From Nitrospirae bacterium GWC2_57_13 (GTDB lineage Bacteria; Nitrospirota; UBA9217): a stretch of DNA of 41,063 nt. The DNA is taken from NCBI GenBank assembly GCA_001805055.1, contig MHDZ01000091.1, forward strand, positions 1 through 41,063, given 5' to 3'. Each line of letters starts with the position of its first letter. Within the stretch, counting starts at the first letter, position 1. The translations under genes were made by a program, and so were the position numbers. Positions 26,765 to 36,504 of the stretch are shown here, piece after piece. Below the pieces are notes generated by a model. It saw nothing but the letters and a program-made list of their open reading frames with translations, did not search any database and was not told where the DNA came from.

Positions 26765-28819
26765 TCAGGAATACACCTCGATGCGGTTGCGTCCTCCGTG
26801 CTTCGCGCGGTAGAGCGCCTTATCTGCGGTCTCCAGGAGCGTCTGGGCCGTCATGCCGTGCTCCGGATAACAGGCGATGCCGATACTCACGGTCATCAGG
26901 ATCCCGGTCGCCGCGTCCTGTCCGCCCGGCAGCTCGGCGGCAGACGCATCCTTGCGCAGACGTTCCGCGATGATCAGGGCCAGTGCCTTGTCGGTCTCCG
27001 GAAGGATCACCACCAGTTCGTCGCCGCCGAAGCGCGCCGCAATGTCCATGGCGCGGATCGAAGTCATCACAGAGTCCGCGATGATGATCAGCGCCTTGTC
27101 ACCCGTCGCATGCCCGTAGGTGTCGTTGTAGCTCTTGAAACCGTCGATGTCGAGCATCAGGATGCTGAGGGCCCGGCCGTGCCTGCCGGCGCGCGAGATC
27201 TCATCCTCCAGCCGGTCGAGGAGATACCGGCGGTTCAGCAGACCCGTGAGCGGATCGGTGATCGAAAGCCGCTTCAGGGTCTCGGACTGGGCGAAGAGCT
27301 GATTGCGCTCCATGACGACGGCGGCATGGGTGGCGAAGGACTGCAGGAGCTCCAGGTCCTCGTCGTTGAAGGGCTCCCCGCCTTCCTTGTCCGACAGGTT
27401 CAGCACTCCGATCACACGCCCGTCGACCTTGAGCGGAACGCTGACAAAAGACGGCGTCTTATACCGCATCAGGTTCTTCTTCATGATCCGCGGATCGTTC
27501 TCAACGTTCCTGACCAGATAGGGTTCGCCCAGTGCGGCCACCGTGCCGGCAATACCTTCGCCCTTCCGGATCTTGAGCTTCTCCGTGATGTCGCCGGCCA
27601 GCCCCTTCCACGCCTCCAGCAGCAGCGCCTCGGCCTCCTGGTCCATAAGCAACAGGGAGCCCTGCTCGGCCCTGAGCAGATCAGCCGATCGTTCCAGTAT
27701 CGTCTGCGCCAGCACGTCAAAGTTGACGATCGACGTAATGCCCTTCGAGACCTCCGAGATAGCCGCGAAGCGGTCAAACTTCCGGTACAGGTCATGATGC
27801 AGCCGGTGGTTCTCGATGGAGATCGCTGTTTGTCGGCAGAAGGACGAAATGATATTCATGTCGCCCGGCGACAGCACACTGTCAAAGATCGCGACGATGC
27901 CCACAAGCTTCCTGCTGACAACGATGGGGAAGAAGTAGAAGACCGTGGCTTTTCCGGAGAAGTCCTGCCTCCCGGCCGCACAAGCATCGAGATAGGAGAC
28001 CGAAGGCCTCCCGTTCCCCAGCTCCCGCACGACAGGATCGTGCTCCTTCAGCGTGAGATGGGGCGCGGGGCCGCCGTCCCGCTTCATGCCGTAGAGGCTT
28101 GCGTACCGGCCTGACTGCCGGTCCGGTGAAAGGATGGTGATGGACTGGATATCCAGAAGGGCGAGGAGCTGGGTGAGCATGTGCTCGTAGTGGCTCTCGG
28201 GTTCTTCCCGGCCGGAAGAGCTCCATCTGCCCATGACGTCCTTCAGCGTCTCGATCTTCTGCTGAAGGGTGAACGATTCCTCGCCCTTATACAGCAGATG
28301 GTTCACCGAACTTTCAACGAGCGCACAGACCTTCCGGACATGGTCTGCATCGGTGAACTGCAGGGGAGTGGTCACCGACAGCTGCTCCACGCCGCAGGAC
28401 TCGATGAGGCCCATGAAGTCCCGAAAATCCTGATAACCGGCGAAGGAACCCTGGCCCAGGATGACAGCGCGCTCCCGCAAATACTCCACGGAGAAGGCAA
28501 AGCTCATGATCTTCGCGTAGCATTTGTACACCAGCGGCTGCGTCAGCTTCAGGACGCCCATCATGGCGCTGGTACAGTAGGTGTCGCACTGGCGGCTGAG
28601 TTCGGCGCAGGACATCACGCGCGCGCAGAAGGGCGTGTGGCTCCCCACGGACAGGATCTGCTCCCCCTGCTCCGTATAGGCGCTGAGGTGAAAGCCGAGG
28701 GTGTCGGAAAGAATGGAAAAATGCTCCCGCCAGCTCTCCGAAACGAAGAGTGTCTGGAGCTGCTTTGACGCACTGCTGTTCAGCATGGCGCACCGGGCCT
28801 GCACTGCGGGAATGGTCAT
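26765..28819 (-). CDS. PocR-like/GAF/GAF/GGDEF diguanylate cyclase
   Basis: 684 residues. The N-terminal 170 residues resemble a PocR-type sensor with a cysteine cluster (CARVMSCAELSRQC followed by DTYC). Two GAF-like regions follow (about 205-350 and 365-510), then a GGDEF domain (about 525-684). The active loop is GGDEL, still compatible with activity, and an RAMD inhibitory I-site lies five residues before it. It should make c-di-GMP with product inhibition. ATG 28819 is chosen because AAGGG lies 6 nt before it. A TATAAT (28884-28879, minus strand) lies about 60 bp upstream. It is next to the HD-GYP set on the same strand. Confidence 0.92.
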   Translation of the reverse strand: MTIPAVQARCAMLNSSASKQLQTLFVSESWREHFSILSDTLGFHLSAYTEQGEQILSVGSHTPFCARVMSCAELSRQCDTYCTSAMMGVLKLTQPLVYKCYAKIMSFAFSVEYLRERAVILGQGSFAGYQDFRDFMGLIESCGVEQLSVTTPLQFTDADHVRKVCALVESSVNHLLYKGEESFTLQQKIETLKDVMGRWSSSGREEPESHYEHMLTQLLALLDIQSITILSPDRQSGRYASLYGMKRDGGPAPHLTLKEHDPVVRELGNGRPSVSYLDACAAGRQDFSGKATVFYFFPIVVSRKLVGIVAIFDSVLSPGDMNIISSFCRQTAISIENHRLHHDLYRKFDRFAAISEVSKGITSIVNFDVLAQTILERSADLLRAEQGSLLLMDQEAEALLLEAWKGLAGDITEKLKIRKGEGIAGTVAALGEPYLVRNVENDPRIMKKNLMRYKTPSFVSVPLKVDGRVIGVLNLSDKEGGEPFNDEDLELLQSFATHAAVVMERNQLFAQSETLKRLSITDPLTGLLNRRYLLDRLEDEISRAGRHGRALSILMLDIDGFKSYNDTYGHATGDKALIIIADSVMTSIRAMDIAARFGGDELVVILPETDKALALIIAERLRKDASAAELPGGQDAATGILMTVSIGIACYPEHGMTAQTLLETADKALYRAKHGGRNRIEVYS

Positions 28820-29180
28820 GCTCATCCCTTCGAACGAACGCAAGCTGTCCCTGGAAACAGCATCGTGTGCCTTGTCGGATTATACCGGAAGAATAAGAAG
28901 GCGCTGGCAACAGCAGGCGGTTGGATGAGACAGCTCGGCGCGGGAAGCCGCGGCCTCTTCAGCCGCAGGCCCGCCGCATACGAACTCGTACACCACAACC
29001 GCCCTGCTTATTTCCACAGCTCAGAATGGTCTGACGCTGGGATTGCCCGTGAGGGGAAAGAAAACTGCATCGAATGGCTGGATCGTGCGAAAAATAGCAT
29101 AAATGGCGCGGGAGGTCAAGGTAAATTCCGGCTGAGCTCGGGGATGCCGCCAGGGGCTGGGATCAGGGGACGGAAACCAT
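28820..29180. other. Intergenic region upstream of the GGDEF gene
   Basis: 361 bp. It holds a minus-strand TATAAT at 28884-28879 for the GGDEF gene, without a good -35. The rest, up to the end of the CpXC gene, shows no gene or clear terminator. Confidence 0.4.
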
Positions 29181-30053
29181 TCAGGGACAGAGGCTGCGCG
29201 AGCCGTCCTGAAGCTCCCGGGGAGCTTCCTGGTTCCGGCGGCAGTCGGGCGCTCCGGCAGCAGCGGTCTCGACGGTGCCGAGCTTCCAGGTATAGACGCG
29301 GCCGCAGGCTTCGCAGGACGCGCCGGCGAGCGACTCTTCGCACAGGGGGCAATAAATAATGTACAGCGGAGAGAGGCGGGCCTCGTGCTCGTCAAGATCG
29401 ATCTGCTGGCCGCAGCACTTGAACTCCTTTGACAGATCGGCGCCGCAGAGGCAGCGCCGATCGAGCGGCCAGGGCAGCATCTGCTCCAGCTTGTAAATGG
29501 CCTTGCTCAGGAGGTCGACCAGGTCGTCTTCCGTGGCATCGCCAAAGAACGTTTCCGTCAGTTTCTCGCGTATGTCGATCATCAGCGGGTCCTCTTTCAG
29601 GAACCGGAGTATCAGCGTAAGCCGCTCCTCGCCCTTACCGATCCGCGAGAGGGCGCGCAGGTTCTTGTTGGCCCGGTAATGTTCCTGGAGATACAGAAGC
29701 GTCCAGATCTGCGTCATGTCGTAGAAATATTCGAGCACGGGATAGTACCCGTACTTTTCCCTGATCGTCGCCTCCACGGTCCCGCGCTCATCGGGGATCC
29801 GGGGAAAAACGGCGACCAGCAGTCCCTCCTCAAAATCCTCATAGAAGAAGGGTGTGCCCGAAAAATGGCGGCAGCCGCAGTTGGTGCACTGAATGTTGTT
29901 GAATTCCCAGCGGAGCAGTGTTTTCCGCACCTGGGGCGCACGAGAAACATCGACCCAGGTGATCACCCGGGCCTGGAAGTCCTGGTCGCAGTTGCCGCAG
30001 CGGAAGGACTCGATGCTGAACGATTCCGCCTGGCTGGTCGGAAGGGTAACCAT
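29181..30053 (-). CDS. CpXC-domain zinc-ribbon protein
   Basis: 290 residues. The N-terminal domain has CGNCDQDF (about 19-26) and CTNCGCRHF (about 57-65), the CpXC pattern of paired Cys-x-x-Cys sites that probably binds zinc. The middle is helical and charged. The C-terminus adds two more cysteine clusters (CLCGADL with CCGQ, and [18 protein letters not shown]), so it may carry three metal sites. Function unknown. ATG 30053 is chosen; it lies 9 nt after a perfect minus-strand TATAAT and has no SD. The longer frame would cross the promoter of the divergent topoisomerase gene. Confidence 0.82.
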   Translation of the reverse strand: MVTLPTSQAESFSIESFRCGNCDQDFQARVITWVDVSRAPQVRKTLLRWEFNNIQCTNCGCRHFSGTPFFYEDFEEGLLVAVFPRIPDERGTVEATIREKYGYYPVLEYFYDMTQIWTLLYLQEHYRANKNLRALSRIGKGEERLTLILRFLKEDPLMIDIREKLTETFFGDATEDDLVDLLSKAIYKLEQMLPWPLDRRCLCGADLSKEFKCCGQQIDLDEHEARLSPLYIIYCPLCEESLAGASCEACGRVYTWKLGTVETAAAGAPDCRRNQEAPRELQDGSRSLCP

Positions 30054-30062
30054 ATGGTTCTT

Positions 30063-30068
30063 ATTATA
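30063..30068 (-). promoter_or_regulatory. -10 box for the CpXC gene
   Basis: TATAAT on the minus strand, 9 nt before the ATG at 30053. No convincing -35 was found. Confidence 0.4.
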
Positions 30069-30091
30069 CACCACTTTTTTGAAAACTCTCT

Positions 30092-30120
30092 TTAAAAATT
30101 CTCTTTCTTTGTGGTACAAT
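30092..30120 (+). promoter_or_regulatory. Candidate promoter for the topoisomerase A gene
   Basis: TTAAAA (30092-30097), a 17-bp spacer and TACAAT (30115-30120), about 75 bp before the ATG at 30196. It is divergent from the CpXC promoter. Confidence 0.4.
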
Positions 30121-30195
30121 ACCGCCCCAAGCAGTATCTCTGCAACGCTTTGCATCTGTGCTTTACATTTTCCCGTATGTGAAAGGGGTTGCCTT

Positions 30196-32469
30196 ATGGC
30201 GGCAAAAGAAGAAAGCGTGTTGACCACGGCGCTCCACTCGGAGGTGGAGAACCGGTTCCTCACCTACGCCCTCTCCACCATCGTCTCCCGTTCCCTGCCC
30301 GACGTGCGCGACGGGTTGAAACCGGTCCACCGCCGCATCCTCTACGCCATGTGGGAGATGGGCCTGGGCCCCACGACCAGGTTCCGGAAGAGCGCGGCTG
30401 TCGTGGGCGAGGTGCTCGGAAAATTTCACCCGCACGGCGACCAGGCGGCCTACGATGCGATGGTCAGGATGGCCCAGGAATTCTCTCTGCGCTATCCCCT
30501 CGTTGATGGCTCGGGAAACTTCGGGAGCCTCGACGGCGATCCGGCCGCTGCCATGCGGTATACGGAAGCGCGGCTTTCGAAGATCGCCGAAGAGCTCCTC
30601 GTCGAGATCGACAAGGAGACCGTGGCATTCCGTCCGAATTACGACAACTCGCTGCAGGAGCCGGTGGTGCTGCCGGCCCGCTTCCCGCAGCTCCTGATGA
30701 ACGGCACCTCGGGCATCGCCGTGGGCATGAGCTGTTCCTTCCCGCCGCACAACCTGAGCGAAGTGATCGACGGTCTCACGGCCATCATCGACAATTCGAA
30801 CATCGACCTGAAGGACATCCTGAAGCTCATCAAGGGGCCCGACTTCCCGACGTCCGGCCAGATCCTGAACACCAAGAAGGAGCTGAAGGACATCTACCAG
30901 ACCGGCAGCGGGGCGGTCCGCGTCCGCGGCGAATACAATGTCGAAGAGCTTCCGCGGGGCAAGCAGGCCATCGTCTTCACCTCCATCCCCTACCAGGTGA
31001 ACAAGGCGAAGGTGCTGGAGCGGATCATCGGCCTCCTGGACGACCGGAAGCTGCCCCAGGTCACAGCCGTGCGCGACGAGTCCACCGATGTGATCCGGCT
31101 GGTCCTGGAGATCAAGGCCGAGACGAGCCCGGAGCTCGTGACCGCCTACCTCTTCAAGCACACGGACCTCGAAAACAGCTTCCCGGTCAACTTCACGGCG
31201 CTCAAGCCTAACATGGAGCCTGAACGGCTGTCGCTCAAGGAAGTGATGCGCTACTTCCTGGACTTCCGCTTTGAGATCACCACCAAGCGGCTCAACTACG
31301 ACCTGAAGCTCCTGAAGGCGCGGCTGCACATCCTGAAGGCCTTCGAGATGCTCTATGACGACCTCGATGCGGCCATCAAGCTCATCCGCAAATCGAAATC
31401 GAAAGAAGAAGCTGGCGAGAAGATCAAGAAGCACTTCAAGTTCGATGACGACCAGGTGAAGGCCATCCTTGAGCTGCAGCTCTACAAGCTTGCGGGCCTC
31501 GAGATCGAGCGCATCCGCAAGGAGAAAGCCGAAAAGACGAAGCAGAAGAAGGAGATCGACGCGATCCTGGCGAGCCAGAAGAAGATCTGGGGCCTGATCA
31601 AGTCAGAACTGCTCTCGATCCGCGAGGAATACGGCGACAAACGGAAGTCGGTGATCAAGGCGGCCGACGATGTGGAATTCTCCCAGGAAGATTTTGTCGT
31701 CCACGAGGACACGACGATCATTCTTTCGAAAATGGGCTGGGTCCGGCGCGTCAAGACCGTGGGCGAATCGACCCGCTTCAAGGACGGCGATGAGCTGCTT
31801 GCCATGGTGCCGGCGAACACGCGGGATAATATCGGCATATTCTCGTCGACAGGCAAGGCCTACGTCGTCAAGGCCTTTGACCTGCCCGCAGGCTCCGGCT
31901 TCGGCGAGCCTGTCCAGCACCTCTTCAAGTTCGGCGATGGTGAGCGGCCCGTCAGCGCCCTGAACATGACCCGCGTGGTGGATGGCACTCCGGAAATCGA
32001 GGCGGAACCAGCGCCGAAAAAAGGCAAGCAGCAGAGCCTCTCCCTTGCCGGCGGCTCGGTAACGGCGCTCTCGGTCTCTGCGGGCGGCGTGGGCTTCCTG
32101 TTCGACCTCTCGGCCTTCAATACCGTTACAACGCGGGCCGGCAAAAAGTTTGCCGGCGTCAAGGCCGGCGACAGCATCATGGGCGTCTCGGTCGTGAGCG
32201 AACCGAACGTGCTCTTCCTGACGTCGGAGGGAAAGGCAGTGGTGCTGGCAACGAAGCACATTCCGGCCCTCTCCGGAGCAGGCAAAGGCGTGAAGCTCGT
32301 GAACGTAAAGAAGGGCGAGGTGATCCTCTTCCGCGGCGTCAGAAAAGGCGAGCAGGTGAAGGTGATCGATGAGAAGGGGCGCGAGAAGACCCTTGACCTG
32401 AAGAAGTACGGCGTCATGAACCGCGGAGCTGTGGGCCTCAAGGCCGTGAAGGTTCTGAGCTTCGCCTAG
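30196..32469 (+). CDS. Type II topoisomerase A subunit (topoisomerase IV ParC-like)
   Basis: 757 residues. The start ([19 protein letters not shown]) and [20 protein letters not shown] are diagnostic of GyrA/ParC, and the catalytic tyrosine is in [11 protein letters not shown]. The C-terminal half forms the beta-pinwheel. I see no GyrA-box (QRRGGRG-like), which favours ParC over GyrA. A low-complexity insert ([12 protein letters not shown]) lies in the pinwheel. It cuts and rejoins double-stranded DNA with a ParE/GyrB partner, which is not in the window. AAAGGGG precedes ATG 30196; the frame is open to 29893, but that stretch overlaps the divergent gene. A terminator follows. Confidence 0.93.
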   Translation: MAAKEESVLTTALHSEVENRFLTYALSTIVSRSLPDVRDGLKPVHRRILYAMWEMGLGPTTRFRKSAAVVGEVLGKFHPHGDQAAYDAMVRMAQEFSLRYPLVDGSGNFGSLDGDPAAAMRYTEARLSKIAEELLVEIDKETVAFRPNYDNSLQEPVVLPARFPQLLMNGTSGIAVGMSCSFPPHNLSEVIDGLTAIIDNSNIDLKDILKLIKGPDFPTSGQILNTKKELKDIYQTGSGAVRVRGEYNVEELPRGKQAIVFTSIPYQVNKAKVLERIIGLLDDRKLPQVTAVRDESTDVIRLVLEIKAETSPELVTAYLFKHTDLENSFPVNFTALKPNMEPERLSLKEVMRYFLDFRFEITTKRLNYDLKLLKARLHILKAFEMLYDDLDAAIKLIRKSKSKEEAGEKIKKHFKFDDDQVKAILELQLYKLAGLEIERIRKEKAEKTKQKKEIDAILASQKKIWGLIKSELLSIREEYGDKRKSVIKAADDVEFSQEDFVVHEDTTIILSKMGWVRRVKTVGESTRFKDGDELLAMVPANTRDNIGIFSSTGKAYVVKAFDLPAGSGFGEPVQHLFKFGDGERPVSALNMTRVVDGTPEIEAEPAPKKGKQQSLSLAGGSVTALSVSAGGVGFLFDLSAFNTVTTRAGKKFAGVKAGDSIMGVSVVSEPNVLFLTSEGKAVVLATKHIPALSGAGKGVKLVNVKKGEVILFRGVRKGEQVKVIDEKGREKTLDLKKYGVMNRGAVGLKAVKVLSFA

Positions 32470-32497
32470 AACCGGCAGCCATCACCCTGCAGAACGA

Positions 32498-32530
32498 AAA
32501 AGGCGCTCCCTAAACCGGGAGCGCCTTTTT
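32498..32530. terminator. Bidirectional rho-independent terminator
   Basis: The stem AAAAGGCGCTCCC/GGGAGCGCCTTTT (32498-32510 and 32517-32529) with a 6-nt loop has T runs on both strands. It serves the topoisomerase gene and the convergent DUF433 gene. Confidence 0.92.
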
Positions 32531-32626
32531 CCTTAAAACTGCGGTTGTAACCATCGATGAACACGGTTCGAACCAAAAAACAATCCCCTGCCTGGTCCTT
32601 TTCTCTGAGGGGAAATCTGCCCGTCC

Positions 32627-32896
32627 CTAGCTGACCATGTACCGCATGAACCGCGAGTCGATGTAAGCGGACAGTGGAAGAATATTCTCCTTCACCAGTT
32701 CCGCGGCATAGGCCAGGCAGGCGCGGATCTCCGCGGTGTTGAGCTGCGGAAAACGCGAACGCACACCGCGGATGCTCCCGCTCCTTGCCAGCTCCTCGAG
32801 CACGGTCTCCACCGGGATGTCCTTGTTGCGGATGGAAGCCTTTGCCGGGTGGTAGGCTGAGTCAACAGCTATGAAATTCCTCCAGTCGCTCTTCAT
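32627..32896 (-). CDS. DUF433 family protein (antitoxin-like)
   Basis: 89 residues, the usual DUF433 length. The typical elements are AYHPAKASIRNKDIPVETVLEELARSGS, a helix-turn-helix-like region, and the second half FPQLNTAEIRACLAYAAELV. Family members are often antitoxins beside a PIN-like toxin; no toxin gene is found here. AAAGGAGA lies 5 nt before ATG 32896, so translation should be strong. The frame open to 32989 is not needed. It is monocistronic between the bidirectional terminator and a gene-poor stretch. Confidence 0.82.
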   Translation of the reverse strand: MKSDWRNFIAVDSAYHPAKASIRNKDIPVETVLEELARSGSIRGVRSRFPQLNTAEIRACLAYAAELVKENILPLSAYIDSRFMRYMVS

Positions 32897-33180
32897 GGTG
32901 TCTCCTTTCTGCCGGCTGCGCTGCTTCGCACACTCCACGCGAAAACGCGGCCTGCAGTCCCGCCTTGGCGAAACGGGGCATGCACTCACCCAGGAATTCA
33001 GGAGTTCCCGCCTTCTGCTGCCTCGTGCTTCCTGGTCTTAGAATAGTAAAATGCGCCTGCCCTGTCAATGGAGCCCTTAGTATTATAGGCCGCTACAAAT
33101 GAGATTTTTTTCTGGACAGGTCAATTGACAATGAGTAAAATGACGCAAAGTAACAATTTCTTGCAGCTGCGGAGCCCAGG

Positions 33181-33429
33181 ATGATCAAAAAATGTAGTAA
33201 TGTCGAGTGCAGGCATTCCAGCTATTGCCAGGACAGCGTCAACTGCATGGATGTCACGACCGACTCAAAAAAGGTCATTGCCAATAGCGTCGCGCGCATC
33301 TGGTGCCATGATTATGCACTGGTGTCCTTTTCAAGCCTCCTGGAATCAAATGGCCGATTGCTGGAAAAGCATGTCCACGATGAACAGATGTCAAAGGGCT
33401 ATGACCGCTGCTTCAGGGCTCCCTATTAA
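33181..33429 (+). CDS. Small cysteine-containing protein, unknown
   Basis: 82 residues with six cysteines, four of them in the N-terminal 22 residues (CSNVECRHSSYCQDSVNC), suggesting a metal site or disulfides. I recognise no family. Support is a GGAG 6 nt before the ATG at 33181 and a TTGACA at 33125-33130 upstream with a poor -10. It has no signal peptide. It stands alone between DUF433 and SEC-C genes. It could be spurious, but codon use and the SD make it more likely real than not. Confidence 0.5.
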   Translation: MIKKCSNVECRHSSYCQDSVNCMDVTTDSKKVIANSVARIWCHDYALVSFSSLLESNGRLLEKHVHDEQMSKGYDRCFRAPY

Positions 33430-33479
33430 CTGACCGTCCGAAGGGACGCGGCGAGCTGAAACTCAGCTCATCGCGAGCT

Positions 33480-33665
33480 TCACGTGGGCCCGCAATTCAA
33501 CGCGCACACTGATGCCGAGGTCTTTTTATCGTCCTCAGGTAGATGGCACTTCTTGTATTTCTTCCCGCTTCCGCACCAGCAGAGATCATTCCTGCCCGGC
33601 TTCGCATCAGGCGCTTCATCGGACCTGCTCCCGAGTGCCTTCATCGTACGTTCTAGTATCCCCAT
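33480..33665 (-). CDS. SEC-C zinc-binding motif protein
   Basis: 61 residues. The C-terminal motif is GRNDLCWCGSGKKYKKCH, the SEC-C signature of SecA's zinc-binding tail (CxCGSGKKYKxCH), preceded by a short charged N-terminus. In SecA it binds SecB and ribosomes; free-standing copies are of unknown role. GGAG lies 8 nt before the ATG at 33665. The C-terminal tail after the motif (SASVCALNCGPT) is unusual and may be a read-on into spacer sequence. Confidence 0.78.
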   Translation of the reverse strand: MGILERTMKALGSRSDEAPDAKPGRNDLCWCGSGKKYKKCHLPEDDKKTSASVCALNCGPT

Positions 33666-33748
33666 TCTGCTTTCTCCGCCCTTCTTTGCGATATTCTGAA
33701 TGCCCGGCGATCCTGCCGCGTCCGCGGCAATACCTGGATGCTGCCCTA

Positions 33749-33773
33749 ACCCGCATAAAGCGGAATTGGAAAT
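33749..33773. repeat. Dispersed 25-bp intergenic repeat
   Basis: Exact reverse complement of 26741-26765; the preceding CCTAACCCGCATAAAG (33745-33760) also recurs at 8528-8543. It lies in the 33666-33890 spacer, which shows no gene. Confidence 0.7.
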
Positions 33774-33890
33774 TGTAAATTTGCGGAAAGCGGCGGTTCA
33801 AAAACAGCCGCTTCACCCTTTATTTGCAGGGACTTTATGATTTTCTTGAAAACATTCAACCCATTTGAGAAGCTTTTGATTCCTTAGTTA

Positions 33891-34658
33891 CTAATCCCCC
33901 AGCTGCTGCACCTTGCCGACCGGCGCGAGATAGAGGGTGAACTCGTCTTTGCCGTCAAGACCGAGCAGATCGTCCATGAGTTCCTGGTGGTAGGCGGCTA
34001 TGGCGCAGGTTCCGGCGCTTATCGCTTCACAGGCCAGGTAAAGATTCTGGCACACATGTCCCGCATCAATGGCAATGACCTTATGGGCCGCAATATCATA
34101 GCGCCACTCCATGCGGTAGGGCATGACGGTCCAGATGAAGGTCAGCGCCGCCTTTCCCGCAAAGGGCTGTCCCAGGGCCGCGGTCACGACCTTTCCGGCC
34201 AGTCCCTCCTCCCGACGCTCCAGAACAAGCTGATGCTCGAGCGGGAGATACCGGTAGATGCCCGGCTCAAGTCCCGTGACATTGAACACACAAAGATAGG
34301 TCTCAAGGGCATGACGGCAACCGGCAGAGGGCACCGTCCGGTAGGCGGTGCCTGGTCCGGCCTGCCTGCGGATGCCCTGCGTTGCCCAGAGCAGAAAGGA
34401 CACTTCCTCGAGGGTCAGCGGCAGGGGCTGAAAACTTCGGCGGCTCTTGCGGTTATTGATCGCAGCCAGCAGGTCGACAGCCGGAACAGATCGCAGCTCT
34501 CCTGCAGGCACGAGGTCGATCCGTTTCTGGTCCGGCGCACAGGGCTTTTCAATGGGCGGGGGCGCCGTGCCCCTGCTCTGGTCGGTGATCGAGAAATCGA
34601 TGGTCCGGCGCACGCTGTCTTTCAGAAAATACCGGTAGAGTTCGATCTCTTTTCTCAT
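33891..34658 (-). CDS. SagB/ThcOx-type nitroreductase-family oxidoreductase
   Basis: 255 residues. FMN-dependent nitroreductase fold of the SagB type: NNRKSRRSFQPLPLTLEEVSFLLWATQG, PSAGCRHALETYL, GIYRYLP, and IDAGHVCQNLYLACEAISAGTCAIAAY. In ribosomal-peptide clusters SagB oxidises azolines to azoles; here there is no precursor, SagC or SagD gene nearby, so it is a stand-alone member of unknown substrate. ATG 34658 has AAGGA 9 nt upstream; the frame open to 34697 is not used. It lies next to the chimeric remnant at 34.8 kb. Confidence 0.9.
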   Translation of the reverse strand: MRKEIELYRYFLKDSVRRTIDFSITDQSRGTAPPPIEKPCAPDQKRIDLVPAGELRSVPAVDLLAAINNRKSRRSFQPLPLTLEEVSFLLWATQGIRRQAGPGTAYRTVPSAGCRHALETYLCVFNVTGLEPGIYRYLPLEHQLVLERREEGLAGKVVTAALGQPFAGKAALTFIWTVMPYRMEWRYDIAAHKVIAIDAGHVCQNLYLACEAISAGTCAIAAYHQELMDDLLGLDGKDEFTLYLAPVGKVQQLGD

Positions 34659-34794
34659 GCCAGCACATCCTTCCTCCCTGTCGCCAATTAGAACCATGCA
34701 GGGATCTCCAGGTTCCTTACGAGACCCGCTGAGAATAGTAACCGAAAATCAACGACAGCGCAACTGCCATGGAACAGCATGATATACTTTTATC

Positions 34795-35076
34795 ATGACC
34801 ATACCAAAACGCAGACTCGGCAGCACCGGCGTTGACGTGGCCATCATGGGCCTTGGCGGGGAGGGCGTGCTCAGGACCTTCGGGCACGATATGGTGATCA
34901 TGAGGAAGGTCAGCTTCGGCACCCGCTCGGACAGCGGGCTCAAGACCCACAGCATCATTCCAACGCTCGTCCAGACCGCCAGACGGCAGGGCGTTCACCC
35001 GCGTGAATTTCTGCAGACCCTCCATACGGCCGATACGAAAGCGGCCCAGGCCGCGCTGTACAATAATTCAAGTTGA
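34795..35076 (+). pseudogene. Chimeric remnant: aldo/keto reductase start joined to a transposase end
   Basis: The 93-codon frame reads as two unrelated pieces. Codons 1-32 (PKRRLGSTGVDVAIMGLGGEG) look like the start of an aldo/keto reductase. From about codon 36 the sequence (RKVSFGTRSDSGLKTHSIIP, then PREFLQTLHTADTKAAQAALYNNSS) looks like the C-terminus of an IS66-like transposase. The join is at about 34890. The reductase has lost its catalytic part, so this is best seen as a gene broken by insertion, with only the far end of the element left. The transposase family name is from memory of similar sequences and is uncertain. Confidence 0.65.
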
Positions 35077-35434
35077 AAAGAACGTCGTCGGAGAATACAA
35101 TAACGGCATGACGGCTTCCGGCCTGCAGGGCGCACGGAGCGGTGCACTCTTCTTTCGGAAAACGGCTAAACTGTTACACCTTGACTACCTTGCAATTTAC
35201 GAGCAGTTATGCTACGCTTTCACAATTGGGAGAAAAACAACGAAGCGGAAGCGGTATTCCCTGGCGGCGAATCCGATTTCAGGATGCACCGAGCATTTCT
35301 CTATCGAGAGGACGGAAGAAAAGAGAGGGTCATGGCGATATGCTCGTTCGGCATCAACGGCTCCTCTGTCGTCTCAGGGGGATCATTGCTGTTTTCAGAA
35401 GCAAACCATACTTCACGAGGAGGACGACGAACAC
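35077..35434. other. Upstream region of the CsgG-like lipoprotein gene
   Basis: 358 bp. A TTGACT at 35181-35186 could be a -35, but no fitting -10 follows. The remaining sequence shows no gene. The downstream coding frame is open through this region back to 35003, but that part lacks coding character. Confidence 0.35.
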
Positions 35435-36493
35435 ATGACAGGGAAAACGAGAGGTAAAAGCAGGGTTGTAAAGGCGGCTGTAGCGGTGTTCCTGGCGCTT
35501 TTGGCGGTTTCCGGCTGCGCCACGACGATCAAGACCAACGTGCTTATGCCGGGCCGGGTCAGCCAGGCCGCGCAGTTCAAGAGCATTGCGGTGATGCCGC
35601 TCGACGGGCCGGACGGCACGGCGTTCACGTCGGTCGTGGAGAGCACGCTCGCGAGCGTGATCATCGACGACAAGCAGTACTTCCAGATCGTCGACCGGGG
35701 AAGCCTGGACAAGGCCATGGAAGAGATGAAGCTTTCCATGGCCGGTGTTGTGGACGCCAACACCGCGGCGCAGGTCGGCAAGATGGTCGGGGCCAAGGGA
35801 ATCTACACCGGCCTCGTCACCTCTTCAGTGGAAGACAGCAGGTATACCGAGAACCGGAAAAAGTGCTCCTCCTACCGCACGGTGACCGACAGCAAGGGGA
35901 AAAAATCCCAGGAATGCAGTAGGTGGTACGATTCGACGGTGAACTGCACCAAGAGATCGGCGATGTTCTCGTTCACGCCGAAGCTGGTGGAAGTGGAGTC
36001 GAGCAGGATAATATTCTCGAACGTCTATGAAGACACAGCTCAGGCAAAGGGCTGCGCCGGCGAGGCGGCCATCCCGGACCAGCAGCAAATGAAAAAGAAA
36101 GTGCAGGAGGCCGCGGTCCAGAAGTTCCGGATGGACGTGGCCCCCTATTACACCGTTATGACGTTCACCTTGAAGGACGGGACTTCGGACATCACGGCAG
36201 AGGCGGCAAAGACAAAGCTAAAGGACGGATTGAAGTTCGCCGGTGGCAACCGGATGGACCGGGCCTGTGCGCTCTGGAGCGAGGCGAAGCCCCTTGCCCC
36301 GAACGCCATCAGCATCCTGTTCAATCTTGGCATCTGCGCGGAGACCCAAGGCAAGCCGGAAGTGGCCCTGGCCCTGTACCAGCAGATCGACAAGACGCTG
36401 ACCAAGCCCGATGATTCAGTATCAAAGGCGCTTGCGAGGGTAAACGAATCGATCGAGGGGCGCAAAAAGCTCGGATCGCAGATGGCGAAGTAG
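35435..36493 (+). CDS. CsgG/LpoB-like lipoprotein with C-terminal helical repeat region
   Basis: 352 residues. The signal peptide ends at lipobox VSGC (Cys28). Residues about 40-230 match the CsgG/LpoB fold: KSIAVMPLDGPDG, FQIVDRGSLDKAMEEMKLSMAGVVD, and AQVGKMVGAKGIYTGLVT. The last 90 residues resemble a TPR pair (ACALWSEAKPLAPNAISIL then GICAETQGKPEVALALYQQ). It is probably an outer-membrane lipoprotein acting as a sensor, secretion or cell-wall synthase cofactor; no curli genes are near. GAGGAGG lies 11 nt before ATG 35435, slightly far. The repeat hairpin at 36505-36552 follows it. Confidence 0.85.
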   Translation: MTGKTRGKSRVVKAAVAVFLALLAVSGCATTIKTNVLMPGRVSQAAQFKSIAVMPLDGPDGTAFTSVVESTLASVIIDDKQYFQIVDRGSLDKAMEEMKLSMAGVVDANTAAQVGKMVGAKGIYTGLVTSSVEDSRYTENRKKCSSYRTVTDSKGKKSQECSRWYDSTVNCTKRSAMFSFTPKLVEVESSRIIFSNVYEDTAQAKGCAGEAAIPDQQQMKKKVQEAAVQKFRMDVAPYYTVMTFTLKDGTSDITAEAAKTKLKDGLKFAGGNRMDRACALWSEAKPLAPNAISILFNLGICAETQGKPEVALALYQQIDKTLTKPDDSVSKALARVNESIEGRKKLGSQMAK

Positions 36494-36504
36494 CGGCGTG
36501 CTTT

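Noticed and set aside
29893-30195. N-terminal extension of the topoisomerase frame
   Set aside because: It overlaps the divergent CpXC gene and promoters; the canonical start and SD are at 30196.
30163-31434. Long antisense frame (423 codons) inside the topoisomerase gene
   Set aside because: Shadow of a strongly conserved gene on the other strand; no SD or family features.
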